This document shows positions 12,886 to 24,584 of a DNA stretch of 64,000 nucleotides, one piece after another. Both the position numbers and the translations under genes were made by a program. Origin of the DNA: Bryum argenteum (lineage: Eukaryota; Streptophyta; Bryopsida; Bryales; Bryaceae); the NCBI GenBank assembly GCA_037043015.1, contig CM073325.1, positions 4,838,501 to 4,902,500 of the forward strand, read 5' to 3'. Position 1 is the stretch's first letter. Each line of letters begins with the position of its first letter. Below the pieces are notes generated by a model. That model worked only from the letters and a program-made list of their open reading frames with translations, was not told the DNA's origin and did no database searches.

Positions 12886-13390
12886 AAAATGCCTCCTCCT
12901 CCTCCTCCTCTGTCTTTGATGAATTAACAAGTGTCATAGAAGAGAATGTGCCCAAGGAATATCGATCTGCAGGCGCGCGCAACAAGCGCTCGTAATCGTC
13001 TAAGGCCATGACATTTTGTAATTGGCAAACGAGTTCCCAAGTAGGCTCCGCCATCCCGACCACTTTACAAGTAGTTGTCAACCGCGCCACGCGGCGTCGA
13101 TGTTGCAACACTCTTTCAACAAAGATACTCTTCGTCTCCGCTAGTGGATGCGCCGAAAGCGGATTGCTCAAAACAACACGGGCTCATTATCACGAGGTAG
13201 TTGGGAAGGCAACGGATCCTCACCGCCTTCTTCACTAAACTCACATGAAAAAGCAGGATGAATACTGACGGTGTATTCAAACGAACCGCATGTGTACTGT
13301 CACGCACTCCAATACACGATAAGGAAGAAGCAATCCAATCAAGCTTCTTGATTGGCGGGGCGTGTTGATGTTCTTCAACTTCAACCACAC
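12886..13390 (-). pseudogene. Gypsy pol C-terminus with chromodomain-like tail
   Basis: In two minus-strand frames the sequence matches the end of a chromovirus polyprotein. The 13388-13116 frame contains KLDWIASSLSCIGVRDSTHA and FHVSLVKKA, the conserved 'P..VHPVFHVSLLKK' region after integrase. The 13171-12863 frame contains VERVLQHRRRVARL and AEPTWELVCQLQN, the 'EPTWE' block of the retroelement chromodomain. The acidic EEEEEE run near the end is encoded by the GAG repeats that form the polypurine tract. The frame is broken between the two parts. Confidence 0.7.
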
Positions 13391-13598
13391 ACGATCACCC
13401 GGGACGAAAATCCTCGGCACCGAAATACGCATTTGGTGACGTTCTTGAGTCTCTTGCGCATGGCCATTGCCGTTGTTGCCGATTCACTTGATTACGCCAG
13501 ATCTTTCAACAAGCTTGCGTCCTTTTTCCGCCGGTGACAACGAAGAATCGCCTCGCCGGGTATAGTAATATTCATGACCGAATGATGATAACCGTGAG

Positions 13599-14045
13599 TC
13601 AAAAAATGCGGAGCATACCTATAGATCGCGACACACGATTATTCAACGCCATCATCGCGATCGGCAAATCGAAAAGCCCAATCTTCTTGCTCAAATGTCG
13701 TGAAAATACGAAGATATGTTTTAAGCTCTTGATTCGCCTCTGCATTGCACCATCCGTCTCCGGATGGAAAGGCGCCGACAACAACGCGTAATCTTCATCA
13801 ATCTGCATACTTACCCAAAGCGGACTAACAAATTGACTACCACGATCCGACACAATTCTGCTGCGAGCAATCCGTGATCTTTGAAAAACTTGCTCTAAAA
13901 GTTTGTGAGCCACATCAAGTCTTGAATTGTCTTCATAGGCGCAAAGAATGATAGATTTGAATGAACGGTCATGCATACAACCGTGATATTTTGTGCGATC
14001 GGCTTGCTGCCAATCCGTAATAAAATCAATGGAGAGCTCGGTCAA
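13599..14045 (-). pseudogene. Gypsy integrase core fragment
   Basis: A 148-codon minus-strand frame carries the retroviral integrase catalytic core: SIDFITDW near the start, IVSDRGSQFVSPLW in the middle (the second catalytic Asp in SDRGSQF) and FHPETDGAMQRR, the typical 'HPQTDGQTE' block with the catalytic Glu position replaced (DGAMQ). The HHCC zinc-binding domain upstream is not intact. It is part of the gypsy element and inactive. Confidence 0.85.
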
Positions 14046-15199
14046 ATCCGTGCGGAATTGGCAAAGGTTTTAAAGACCGCGCTTCGCCTCTCCCGCCAAA
14101 TCTTGATTTTCCACACACGTTGCGATTCCGTCTAATCTCCGAACATCTTGTGTCAACCTGCGCCACGTATATTCACGCGCAATCATCGTCACGCGTCACT
14201 CACGACCTGGATGTCCCGCTAGTGGTGAATCACGAGTAGATTGGATCAAACGCGTCCAAGAGGTTCGTGCGCGGAATCCATATTCGTCCACGCCAACGCA
14301 ATCGATGACGCGAATCTACGAACACTCACTAATCGTGATAGGTAAGCCCCATTCTTTAGATAGTCGGCGCCACCATCCATAACCGCCTTTCGCGTCTTCC
14401 AATAACGATGATTTGTTTGCGGGCAACATCCCATAATTCAATCATCTCTCGCGTCAATAAATGGACATATGGGGCGCGGGGCCATTATCGACTCAGAAGC
14501 AGCGAGCCTCTTTCTCCTCAATCCGCATCACCATCTCGCGATCCATGCGGATTTAGCGACAACCTTCAAAGCGCCATCATCTCCGTCCAAAAGTTCGATG
14601 ATAACGATTCTACGATTCGATCATCATCTGCGTGTTGGCGAAGATCCATTCCCGACGAGAAAGTGCATCCGATTGAACTTGATCGCTGCCAGGCTTGTCG
14701 ACGATCTCAAAGTCAAAATCATTCAACTCGTATCGCCTGCCTAACGATTTGCTTTTGCTTCAAATGTTGCTTCTTCCGAAAATAAGCCAAATTGCGATGA
14801 TCCAACTCACTTCAAAATGTTGGCCAACAAGTAATGTACGCCACTCGCGGATGCAATGTCTAATCGCTAGCATTTTCGCTTGTCGTGAATCGGATAATTG
14901 GACTCACGATTTGGTGTGTTTTTGAGAAATAAGCAACCGCGTCGCCAAAGTCCGTCCACCTTTGCGTTAAAGTGCCACACCAACAAAGATAACCAGAGAG
15001 GAATTACATTCAATGGTTGTTTCCAAACCTGGAGTCCATTTAACGAAGACTCGTGCATGAATTAATCGCTCCTTCAATCGATCAAAGCGCGTGTTGACAT
15101 TTCGATGTCCGATGGAAAGGTTGATCTTTCGCGTTAGTCGAGTAAGAGGTTTTGCAATGTTAGAATATCCATCTATGAATTGTCGATAATAATTGCGAC

Positions 15200-15960
15200 A
15201 AACCTAAAAATCCACGAACTCCTTTCACTTTTGTTGGCGGCTCCTATCGACGTGAATTGCTTCAAGTTTTCTTTGATCATCGCAAACCCCAACCGGTCTT
15301 CACCAAATATCCAAGATATTTTAATAGTCATCCGCTTAAACTCGCTCTTATCAAAATCGAGTTGAAGCCTGCGTTAAGCGAACTACGGATGATCCCGAAA
15401 TCGCATCACGATGTTCTTTTTGAGATCACCATAGATCACCACGTCATCAATATACGCGAGCAAGATATATCCAATTAAATCACAAGATCCAATTGATATA
15501 TCGGCCCGAAAAGTTGCGCGCGCGCGCGCGTCGGTCAAAACGCGTGACCAACCACTCATATAAGCCAAAGCGTGTTTTGAACGCCGTCTTCCACTCGTCA
15601 CCTTCTTTCACACGTATCCGATGAAACACAGAGATTACATCAACTCGGAGATATATTTGGGCGCAAAGAATGGATCTTAACGTCTCATCAATGCGCGGAA
15701 TCGGATAGTTTGTCCTTCCGACTCATCTCGTTCAATCGCCGATAGTCAACACAGAATCGCAATCCTCCGCCAGGTTTTCTTCACAAATATGACCGGAGAT
15801 GCTGCGGGTGAATTACTTACGCGAATAAATCCATTATCCAACAACTCCGTAAGGTCTTGCGCAAAACTAATAATTGATCCTTGGACATCCGATACAAATG
15901 GCGTGGCGGGGATGTCATCATTAGTCTTCCTTCAATAAGATTGATCTCGTGATCAACCCC
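15200..15960 (-). pseudogene. Gypsy reverse transcriptase region, broken
   Basis: The minus-strand frame 15601-15383 contains YILLAYIDDVVIYGDLK, the gypsy catalytic YIDD motif, followed by FRDHP where functional copies have a helix. Neighbouring minus-strand text around 15700-15760 and up to 15960 reads in other frames. A (CG)n run at 15518-15531 (GCGCGCGCGCGCGCG) interrupts the N-terminal side. No continuous polymerase frame survives. Confidence 0.75.
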
Positions 15961-16193
15961 TTTCCTATGCAAAAGAACGACTTTGCATCTTGTCGATTAA
16001 AAGCGTCGATAATAATCAGAGCGAGTCGGGAGAGTGTTGTGCGGGTCCCTATACACCTTCTCATTGTGGTGCTTTCGGATGTCAACCAAAATGACACTAA
16101 AACCTCTACTCGTTCACCGCTTCTCCGCAATGTTTGAATCATCGACGACGATCTCTCGCATTGGCTCCAACGTGTCGGTCGAGAAATTCACAA

Positions 16194-17930
16194 TCATCTT
16201 GAAAGGTTTTGAACGCAAACCTTTTCTTTAGCAGGTCGAACACTTGCATCACGTCGCTCTATCCAACCTTTTCCTGCGATTATATCATCTATCTGTCCCG
16301 GAATAACATAGGCAACAATCCTCTCCTCCATACCATCAATATCGCCATAAAATTTGCAATTTGGCAAATCATAGGCCACTTCTTCATTGTCGTAATTTCG
16401 CTTCCAAAGATCTAGGTTGAATAGATGACGATCCAACCTTCTCCGTCGAACAAATTGCTGCATACGCAAAAGCATTGGCATCCGTAATCACACAAAGACG
16501 AGTAGATATAATTGAGTTTATTAAAACATCAACATACATACCACCCGCGTGTCTAAGTTCGCCTCCTGGATTCTTCAACTTTGACAACCCGCTTCCACGC
16601 CTCCGATCGAGCCTTATGCTTGGAAGTCTCGCTCGTTTTCCGACTCTACATCGTAGCCACAACTCTCCATCTCTTTGACCTCCTCTATCTTGACATCGCT
16701 ATTCTTTCTCACCGCGCGCACTATCGAAGTTTTGTCCGCGCTTTCTTTCTTCTTCTTCTCATCGCCTTCACTCGCTTTGATTTAACAATCATTTCGCGAC
16801 GCGACCTCGCTTCAAACATAAAAAACAACGCCCTCTTAGCGACACCGCTTTTGTTCCTCCTAAGTCGACGTCTCCGCTCGCTTATTTGGATCAGAGGCAT
16901 CCAATCCATCTCATCTCCATCCTGCCATACGCGATTTGATGTCGCGATCGAAATGACACGACCTTTTCCGATATCGCAGAATCGCTTGAGAGCCGACCGC
17001 CAACAAAGCTTGACAAACATACCATAATCGATGTCGTCGCGGGTCCAATCATCGCGTTGCATCTCTCGAGTTGAGAAGACCGCAAGATATCCTATCTTCA
17101 CCATATCCGGAACCACGGTAAGTTGACTCACCAAGCTTCTTCTCAAACTTGGGCAAAAATGTTGCGAATGACTTCCTCCCCCCGCCCATTCTTGAAGCCG
17201 ATTCAATCTTTCGTGTTCTTTGCATTCGGGTCGATGTAAACGTCACAAGATGTTGAATAAAAGTCGCCGCATTGCAACCACGTTGATTTTGGTAGAAAGA
17301 TACTACCATCATCTCGCGCGCCAGCGTCCTCGCCAAAAAAGTATGCGGCTGATCTTGAGGTGTACCAAGATGACTCCATCAATTCGAAGCTTGTTATCCG
17401 CTTCGACCTTCCATATCGGGTAGCCTTTGCGACTCCACAAACTTTGAAATATCGGCAATCGCTTGCGCAATGCGACGGCAGCTTCCTCCATATTGTTCTT
17501 TGCGATCGATTGCGGCATCATCTCGCGATGAAGACGGACCTCCTAAACTCGTGAATTGTCCAAATACGGAGAGCCACTGCGATCATTGTGCAACCAATCG
17601 CCGATAGCCAACTTTTCACCACGAAGCTTGAAGTTGTGTGCGCAACCTCACGATCTCCTCGCTGATAGTCTTCCGCCGTAATTTCTCCTTGCGTCTGCTG
17701 CTTCTGCTGCAAGATCTCATCATCGATCATCTCGGCGTTCTCCATCTCAAAAAGAACACCTCTCAATCAACTCTTCAGCCGCAAAACCTTCAAATGCGTC
17801 CGCTTACGTGGCTATCTTCAATCACTACCACGGGGGTGGATAAGTTCCTCAATCTAATCAATGTCCTACTTTTGTCGTTTGAAAAACAAGGGAGGATGAA
17901 GCCCTTCGAAAAAATCAAGAGAAGTCTTGG
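16194..17930 (-). pseudogene. Gypsy gag/protease region, broken
   Basis: The minus-strand frame 16481-16194 contains VIPGQIDDIIAGKGWIERRD, resembling the linker between aspartic protease and reverse transcriptase in gypsy elements. Further toward the 5' LTR, frames at 17206-16721, 17336-17049 and 17766-17518 are basic and lack recognisable motifs. A CCHC knuckle was not found. By position this must be gag and protease. Stops and frameshifts are frequent. Confidence 0.5.
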
Positions 17931-17934
17931 ATTA

Positions 17935-18167
17935 TGTAAGAGTCTAGTCACAAAAACAAGAAAAACTACAAAAGAAATATATTGATCCAAGACTTAGGTT
18001 TACAATGAATAAGAGTCCCTTATATACTAATCTCTTGGCTCAACTGCCGAGGCTATACTTTAACTCTACTGCCGAGGCTATACTTTAGCTCTACTGCCGA
18101 AGTTCTATTTATAAAATTAATAGCGAGTGAACATCCGAGCTTATCGACGAGGCCTTGGCCCATGACA
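17935..18167 (-). repeat. 5' LTR of the gypsy element (233 bp)
   Basis: It is nearly identical to the LTR at 12551-12885 except for fewer 25-bp units. It is bounded by TG...CA and followed by the CTTTT target duplication at 18168-18172. Because the coding strand is minus, this is the promoter-bearing LTR. Confidence 0.92.
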
Positions 18168-18172
18168 CTTTT

Positions 18173-19170
18173 ATCTTCTCTGGGAATCTTTTTGTCAAAC
18201 TATTGACTTGAAGTCTGATAATGTTGTTGTACCCACTACGCACTGTAGGAGCACGGCTTTACGTCAGAACAAAACAAAAGCATGTTCGGTGGAACAATCC
18301 GTTCAAGGATGAAATCAGAAGAAGCCAGTGGGAAGGTGAAAAAATCAGTCGTGTTCTTTGGATCGTTTCTTGACATCACGGAGTGTTATATGCTATGCAT
18401 CTTATCTCACATTTTTCTTCCTTATCCTTGAGATTAATTAGACTATGAGTTTAAAGTGCATAACTTATTTGTTGTCCTATTCAGCAAGTTAATTCTTTTG
18501 CACTTCATATTTAAGTAAAGTAGTTCACTAGAAAGGTTTTATAAAAAATTTTACATAAGATTACTATGTGTGATATGTAAACTTCTGGACCCTTTGAGGA
18601 CCAAGGATTCATGACTTTATCTGATCCAAGGAATAATACATTGAATATCATGAATGGACACAATGTTAGCATTTGATTTATCATTCAACACTAATCTATA
18701 TGTGATATGATAGACTGTGTCTTTTCATAGTTTTATATACATGAGATTATTATTAGCTTCAAAAAGTCAGGTATTGTTTATGACATTTTACTTGCGGTCA
18801 TTTTCATGCATGCCTGTGTGCTATCTAAAGGTTCATAGTCATCACTTTGTCGTCATGTGAGGCTTCCTTTGTGGTGAAGGTTTGTTGTGCTTCCTCTGGA
18901 AATTTTGCTTCATTAAATGTAAACTGAATTTACATTGTGCAAGGTTTGCTGAATTTTAATCTCGTGTGAAAATCGCCAATATGAGCCCCTTATGTGTATG
19001 CCATAGCCACATAACTCTGTATTATAAAATACTTGTGGAGCCAGTTAATGGTGCTTATGAAAATCTTCATTCGCTTTTACCAGATTTTACAAATCAATTG
19101 GGTGCCAAAAAACCCCATTCTGAAACTTCAGGGTTAGCAAGAGAGGCCCTGGGTGTAGGGCGGAGGTAGC
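18173..19170. other. Intergenic DNA, mostly nothing recognised
   Basis: AT-rich. The end (18966-19169) has a plus-strand frame containing LVEPVNGAYENLHSLLPDF, which reads like a piece of a real protein, but I do not recognise it. It could be an exon of the same broken gene suggested at 12342-12542, split by the LTR insertion. That link is only a guess. Confidence 0.3.
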
Positions 19171-19179
19171 GACTCGCTC

Positions 19180-20095
19180 TACCACCTGAATTTGAGAATT
19201 TAAAGGCTGCTTCCAAGGTACCGATTTAGCCTAAGCACTATGGCAATTTGAGCTCATCGTGTGATGCATGATTGGAGAGCGGAATGATGACATTCTGTTA
19301 TCTGGATGAACCTTAAAATCACTACAGTAGTTTGTTTCACTACCGGATCTGCATGTTACGGCGCAAAGGTCCATTGACTGTATCGATTGATTCCCTTTTA
19401 GAGTCTGATGGTCTGGTGCAGCATTGCAATATCCAGAGCAATATTCAGTGCACTGTTCAGTAGCCCCAGTCAAGCGAATCAAGTGAAACCTCCTGCAGCT
19501 GAAACTTCCGATCGGCCTGTAAGCTGATCGGCATTAGCCGTTCCATGCACCGAGGTCTGCTCATACATGCTGTAACTGTTACTGTAACTGTGGCTGGACA
19601 CGGAACTGACAACGACGAAGGTAATAAAGTCCTACACTTGAGGCATGGAATGCTGTGATGAGCCTGGGATGAATCGAACGAGCGGAGAACCATGCACGCA
19701 AAGAACTGCGCGGGAAGGAAGCCTTCCGGAGAATTTCGGTGGTGGGATGGACACGGAATATAGAAATGCCCTAGATGAAGTGGCGACAGATCGCTCTGGA
19801 GCGGTTGCTTGCTTGGCGTGTACCAACGGTGAAGCGAAAGGGTAAGTGGTCCGCGCAAACAGCGTTGAAGCGAGCGAGCTACGCCAGGACGGCGATGTAG
19901 GCACGCTGCTCGCTTCCACCGCAGTACGGAGCAGCATGGTGGCCCGCGTGAATAGGAGCACGATCTGCCTATGGGCCTCCTGGTGACCAAGCTTGCTAAT
20001 ACAATCACGGGGGGTAGGGGCGATCGAGGCCATCACGAAGGGGCCGGAGGAGGTGGATACGTGATCGAGGGACACACCCAATTAACCTAGTGCGA
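19180..20095. other. GC-rich block, possible organelle-derived insertion (NUMT-like)
   Basis: Composition changes sharply: about 19.5-20.09 kb is markedly GC-richer than both flanks. Long frames exist on both strands (for example 20008-19457 minus and 19645-19845 plus), which is typical of GC-rich non-coding DNA, and none encodes a protein family I recognise. The style (text such as GATCGAGGCCATCACGAAG) resembles plant mitochondrial intergenic or intron DNA, which would make this a nuclear copy of mitochondrial DNA. This rests on impression, not alignment. Confidence 0.35.
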
Positions 20096-20099
20096 TTTT

Positions 20100-23000
20100 C
20101 ACTATACAAAATGTAGTGAAGATGTGGTATGCATCTTGGAAGAAGGTTAGGACACTTTCACTTTTCTTGATTTTACGGAAGTTTTCACCATGTCACAATT
20201 GGCCCAAGAATCATTTAAATGGGGGATGTAGGTCTAAAAGGGAGTTGTTACAATTCCTTCTTTACTCAAGGTTGGTAACTAGTGTCAACAAGCTTTGTTG
20301 GTATAGCTCACCGTGATAAAAAGCATTCCGGTTAGGTGGAGTTCAAGAAGTCACAGGTTTGGACCTACAAGCTCCCCTTTGTAACGAACTGCACAATCAT
20401 GGCCATACCATGTACTCGTAGCCTCAATCACAACCACTAAGAGTTGAACTTGCGCCTGTAGGTGTTGGTCATTCCATATGGCCACGGCCCTTCGCTTTCG
20501 CCATCAAACCTTCGGTTGCATTGTGCACCGAATGTGCCGAGATCTGCAAAGGCCCATGCCCCATGGTAAGAGGGATTAAGTATCTACACCCCGGTTTAAG
20601 ATGATGCAAAGTATTCTTTTGGTAGAAGAGTGAAGCCTTTTCTCAATGGTTTCTTGATTGTAGTACAATTGGCAATAACACTCTCACTCTAAATTATAAA
20701 AGATGATATCTTGTAATATTTTTTGATCATTTATATAGTATGATATTGCAATCTATGATGCATTGTGAATTTGTGACTTGAATTTAAATTCACATTAAGT
20801 TCATAAGAAGATTGTAATGTTGAAGATCTTAAAACTAGACTCGCATAGTCTTATATAACAAAATTGATTTTCAATGGTTCTTCTTAATCTTTCTTGAATA
20901 GTGGCCCATGATTTTTCAATAGGTGCTACACTAGAATCATGACGACAATTTTCACATGTATGTGTGCACTTAGTAAATTTCTCCCATTTACAAGTTTGAC
21001 AATTTAGAAACTTATGTCTCTAGAATATAAATAGATAATTACGTTTCGCATTGCATTAATAGTTGTAACTATCTATCAAAATATTTTTTCAATGTGAAAT
21101 CATATACTAAAAAGTAAAGTAGCATACCAATGTATGACCAACTACTTACGTTCATGAATGTATTCTTCCCAATTGATCCACATGTATATATTTATTTGTA
21201 TTGATATTTTCAATTTCTTGTACAAAAACAAAGGGAATCCTTTACTGCAAAAGATGAAATACAAGAGCTTCCTTCCCCAAGTTTGGCAAAGCCAAACAGG
21301 TTAACCAACTTTACTGATTATACATGCAGGCTGAACTACAATCTAAAAAGGTATAGAGAACCCTATGAGAAGGGACTAAAATAGAACCATAAACCGCCAG
21401 TAGAGGAAAACTTTCTCCCAAAGTAGCTAACACTCCATCAACACACCATATCTCTAAAAATCCTAAATAAGTACTTCCACTCTTCTTGGGATGTTTAACA
21501 CAAGCTTTCTATACTTTTGCCAAACTAACTTGCCAAAGTCAATAATCCTCATTCAAAGAAAGAGTTCTACCTCAAATTCTTGATATTGACATCATTCCTC
21601 TCATACCAAAGTGTCCATAAGATGCAATCTGCACATTGAAAAAAAGAAAAATCCCAAAAAAGTAAAAAAGCTAATAAACAAATCCTGTTACAGGGCTCCC
21701 TCTACTCTAAAATGAGCTCTGTCAATATTTTGAAATTTGTATAAATCCACCCAAAAGTCCAAATCTTAGAATGGTACTAATGTCGTCATGTACCAAGATT
21801 CAACTCACACTTCTAATTTCCATACGTGACCCTCATGATGAAACATAAACTAGTGTAAATTTACAAAAAAACGAATATTAAATAGACTTTTAATTAAGAA
21901 AAAAACGGAGTACAAGTGTGATCTGATCAGGATTGAGGGCGCTGCTCGGTGCACACTTGGATCCAAAATTAAACCCCACAACTTGTGGCTAACTTAAAAT
22001 TTCCCCATTTTCTGTCGTTCCAGAATTAACACGGAATTAGGGGCAGTAATGATGATAATGGGCAGAAATAGGAGGGCACGATGGGGGTGGGGCTGGGAAA
22101 ATAATAGAAGCGGCTGAATTGGTGGGGTTTGGGCATGGGTAACGGTATTCCTGACATTCCAGACATGAAATGAGGTTTTTAGCATATTTACATTTTATTA
22201 ATTTTTTTTTCTCCGACACAAATAAAAGGGTAAGAAAAGGAGGCATATTGCTATAGGCTGCATGATTTTAATTGTGGACCCCAACTTCCTTCCTGGTTTT
22301 ACTGCTGCGGCTTTTCTATCTGTCTATCTATCTCCCCCATTATGGGATTGTTCCCCCCTTCCACAATACACGATTTGGCTTCCTATATTTTGGCTTTTCC
22401 TTATTAACATGTGTGCACGAGCTTGTAACTATTTCATTTCGGCGTCACTGTAATTGGGCATTAGAATGGGATAGTAGTGGAGAATTTGGGATTTAAATAT
22501 GAACGTGCAATCAATTCAAGCTAAGGTAGAGGAACCCATAGTCGATAAGTTAAGGCGATTTGCATAGTAGAAGTTGTATTACTCATGGGGAGAAATTTTT
22601 CTCGTATAAGGAAATAAGGTTTAGGTAGAATGCACATTTTTCCAAATTTTTTTTCTCAAAATTGAAATTACTACAAATTAAAAAGGTGAAAAGTTGATCC
22701 GGACTAGTTACCAATATGTAGCTTCACCTGTAACCGATAACTATAAGAGTAGCTCACAAACACAAATTCACTAATTCCCGTGATGGAAACTGATGTAATT
22801 GAGCTAACCACATAACTAATAGTTGATATTGTCGTTCACTAGTGGCCGGTCATGCTTAAAGCCGAGCAAAAGGCTAACAATAACCAAGCCACCTAATTTT
22901 GCTGCTTAATTTAGTGCAGCCATTCTAAACCTGGAAGCCACCATGCACAATCACAGAAAGTTGCCATGATTTTCACTGTTTGCCAAAACCAAATGTCGAC

Positions 23001-24270
23001 AATTGGTCAATCAGACCCTGGCAATTGGGGAGTCTACAACTTGGGCATGGGGACTATATCGACTATGGGTTCCTCTACCTTATGGTGGAGAGGTTTCCTA
23101 CACTCGCAATATGTTGTTGTGCTTGTTGTGAACAAATGAACTCACTGCCAGTTAGGTTGTGTAAAAGGATCTATTGAAAATGAAGTTAGAAAGTTAGAAA
23201 GTGATATTTTTGGAATTGGTAGCTAGTTTTAATTTAGTGGTGGTTTTGTTATTTTATTAACTCCAAAGGTTGAAAATCACTAAAGCTTCTCAAAACCATC
23301 CTCTTTTAACTTAAGATGTAATTTCAAGTATGTAACAATAAGATCTTATACCTAACTTGTCCATGTATGTGTGTACTAGAACATAGTCTCAAATTTCTTG
23401 CTAATTGTGAGATCGCAACATTCAAAGTTGAAAAGAAAGTTATTTTCGATCGTTGCAAAACAGGTTTGAAGTTTTTTGTGAGCCCAAAAAACAGAATTTC
23501 AAGAGTAAATTTGAACAACGACTCTTCAAATCCTTGTTAAGTGCAATTTTTACCCTCATGCAACCTATAAAACCTAAAGAAATGCTTTAACTTTTACATG
23601 GAGGTATGAGGAAATCCAACTTCAAAAGCCCCTCTTTGATGATAAAAAAGGCATGTAAAGAATAATTGGATAATAGATCCAAACGGTGAGACTATGCCTT
23701 AAAAAATAATTTCCAAGTACAAAAATCAAAATTTAAAATGAAGTAAAATCTCAATTTTTGGTGAATTTTTGAAGTTTCATCTTATTTATTTTGAGAATAT
23801 TGAGCATATACCGCAATATGGGCAATTTTTGGCAGTTTTTGGCAGATTTCAAATAGTGTTTTTGGGTTGAAGGGAGAGGGAGCTCCCAGATATGCACACA
23901 GAGAGCTGCTAGGGTGTTTTGAGCAATTTTTCTCACAGCGCTCGTTCGTACACAAGAAAACAAAGTATACGGCACCAAGGGCGTTCAGCCGTTCACGTCA
24001 AAGACGTGCGGGTGGTTGAAGGGGTTTTTCCGCTCCGATCCTTTTGAGTGAAGATACTCATAGTTGTTTTGTGTTTTTTTCCTTGAAATGCAGCGTTCGT
24101 ACATTGAGGTTCTCAGGAAGGGCACGCAAGGGAAATGGAAGGGTGGAAGGATCGTCAAACAGACAGGGGCGTATTCCAATGTATGAGGCAGACAAACTTT
24201 TGATGAGGCATCACGCGGAATATACAAATCAAGGGAGACTCGGATAGGACGACTGCCACTCCCGCACACA
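20100..24270. other. AT-rich intergenic DNA, nothing recognised
   Basis: About 4 kb without a supported gene. Open frames are short and lack motifs. A T-tract lies near 22202-22212. No tRNA, rRNA or transposon end was found by eye. Confidence 0.5.
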
Positions 24271-24273
24271 AAC

Positions 24274-24441
24274 ACACGATCACCTAGGACGAGAAACCTG
24301 TCTGGCCGTAGGACAAACCAAGATAGGAGGAGTGAGGTGAGCGAGAGATCGACCAAGACACGATCACCGAGGGCGAGAAACCTGTCTGGTCGTATGACAA
24401 GCCAAGATAAGAGGAGCGAGGTGAGCGAGAGATTGACCAAC
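24274..24441. repeat. 84-bp tandem duplication
   Basis: Two adjacent units begin ACACGATCACC at 24274 and 24358 and end around GAGAGAT(C/T)GACCAA. They differ at a handful of sites. On the minus strand the repeat stays open and encodes the repeated LSLTSLLLSW...RPDRF...LGDRV, but there is no sign this is a real protein. Confidence 0.88.
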
Positions 24442-24584
24442 CTAGTCGGGCTAGAAGAGCTAAATTAACAAAAGAGGAATTTGAAGGAGGTTGAAGTCAG
24501 AGCGATATGTTGTAGGCGCCTGCGTACAAACCATTAGACCTTACGAAGCATCAAAATCAACACAACTAGTGGATTCGAGAGGTT

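Larger units (their letters stand above)
12551..18167 (-). mobile_element. Ty3/gypsy LTR retrotransposon (chromovirus-like), complete in structure
   Basis: Two LTRs begin TGTAAGAGTCTAG and end CCCATGACA, and they bound an internal region of about 5 kb. The direct duplication CTTTT lies on both sides (12546-12550 and 18168-18172). Coding order on the minus strand is gag-side, protease-like, reverse transcriptase (YIDDVV), integrase, then a chromodomain-like tail, the order of Ty3/gypsy chromoviruses. A purine-rich tract (minus strand GAGGAGGAGGAGG, plus 12892-12911) lies just inside the 3' LTR, as expected for a polypurine tract. The position beside the 5' LTR (below 17935) does not match the common initiator-Met primer site. 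All coding frames are broken, so the copy is non-autonomous. Confidence 0.93.

Noticed and set aside
13408-17985. Numerous plus-strand frames of 60-148 codons inside the gypsy element
   Set aside because: They are antisense shadows of the minus-strand polyprotein.
19457-20081. Long minus-strand frames (183 and 149 codons) as genes
   Set aside because: They overlap each other in different frames in GC-rich DNA, have arginine/serine-rich low-information composition and no motif.
20341-20580. A second hAT fragment, because AAGCTCCCCTTTGTAA also occurs near 9909
   Set aside because: The match is only about 16 bp and the surrounding sequence does not continue the similarity.
24274-24441. Repeated LSLTSLLLSW peptide as a repeat protein
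   Set aside because: It is the by-product of an 84-bp tandem duplication remaining open in one frame; there is no other sign of coding.
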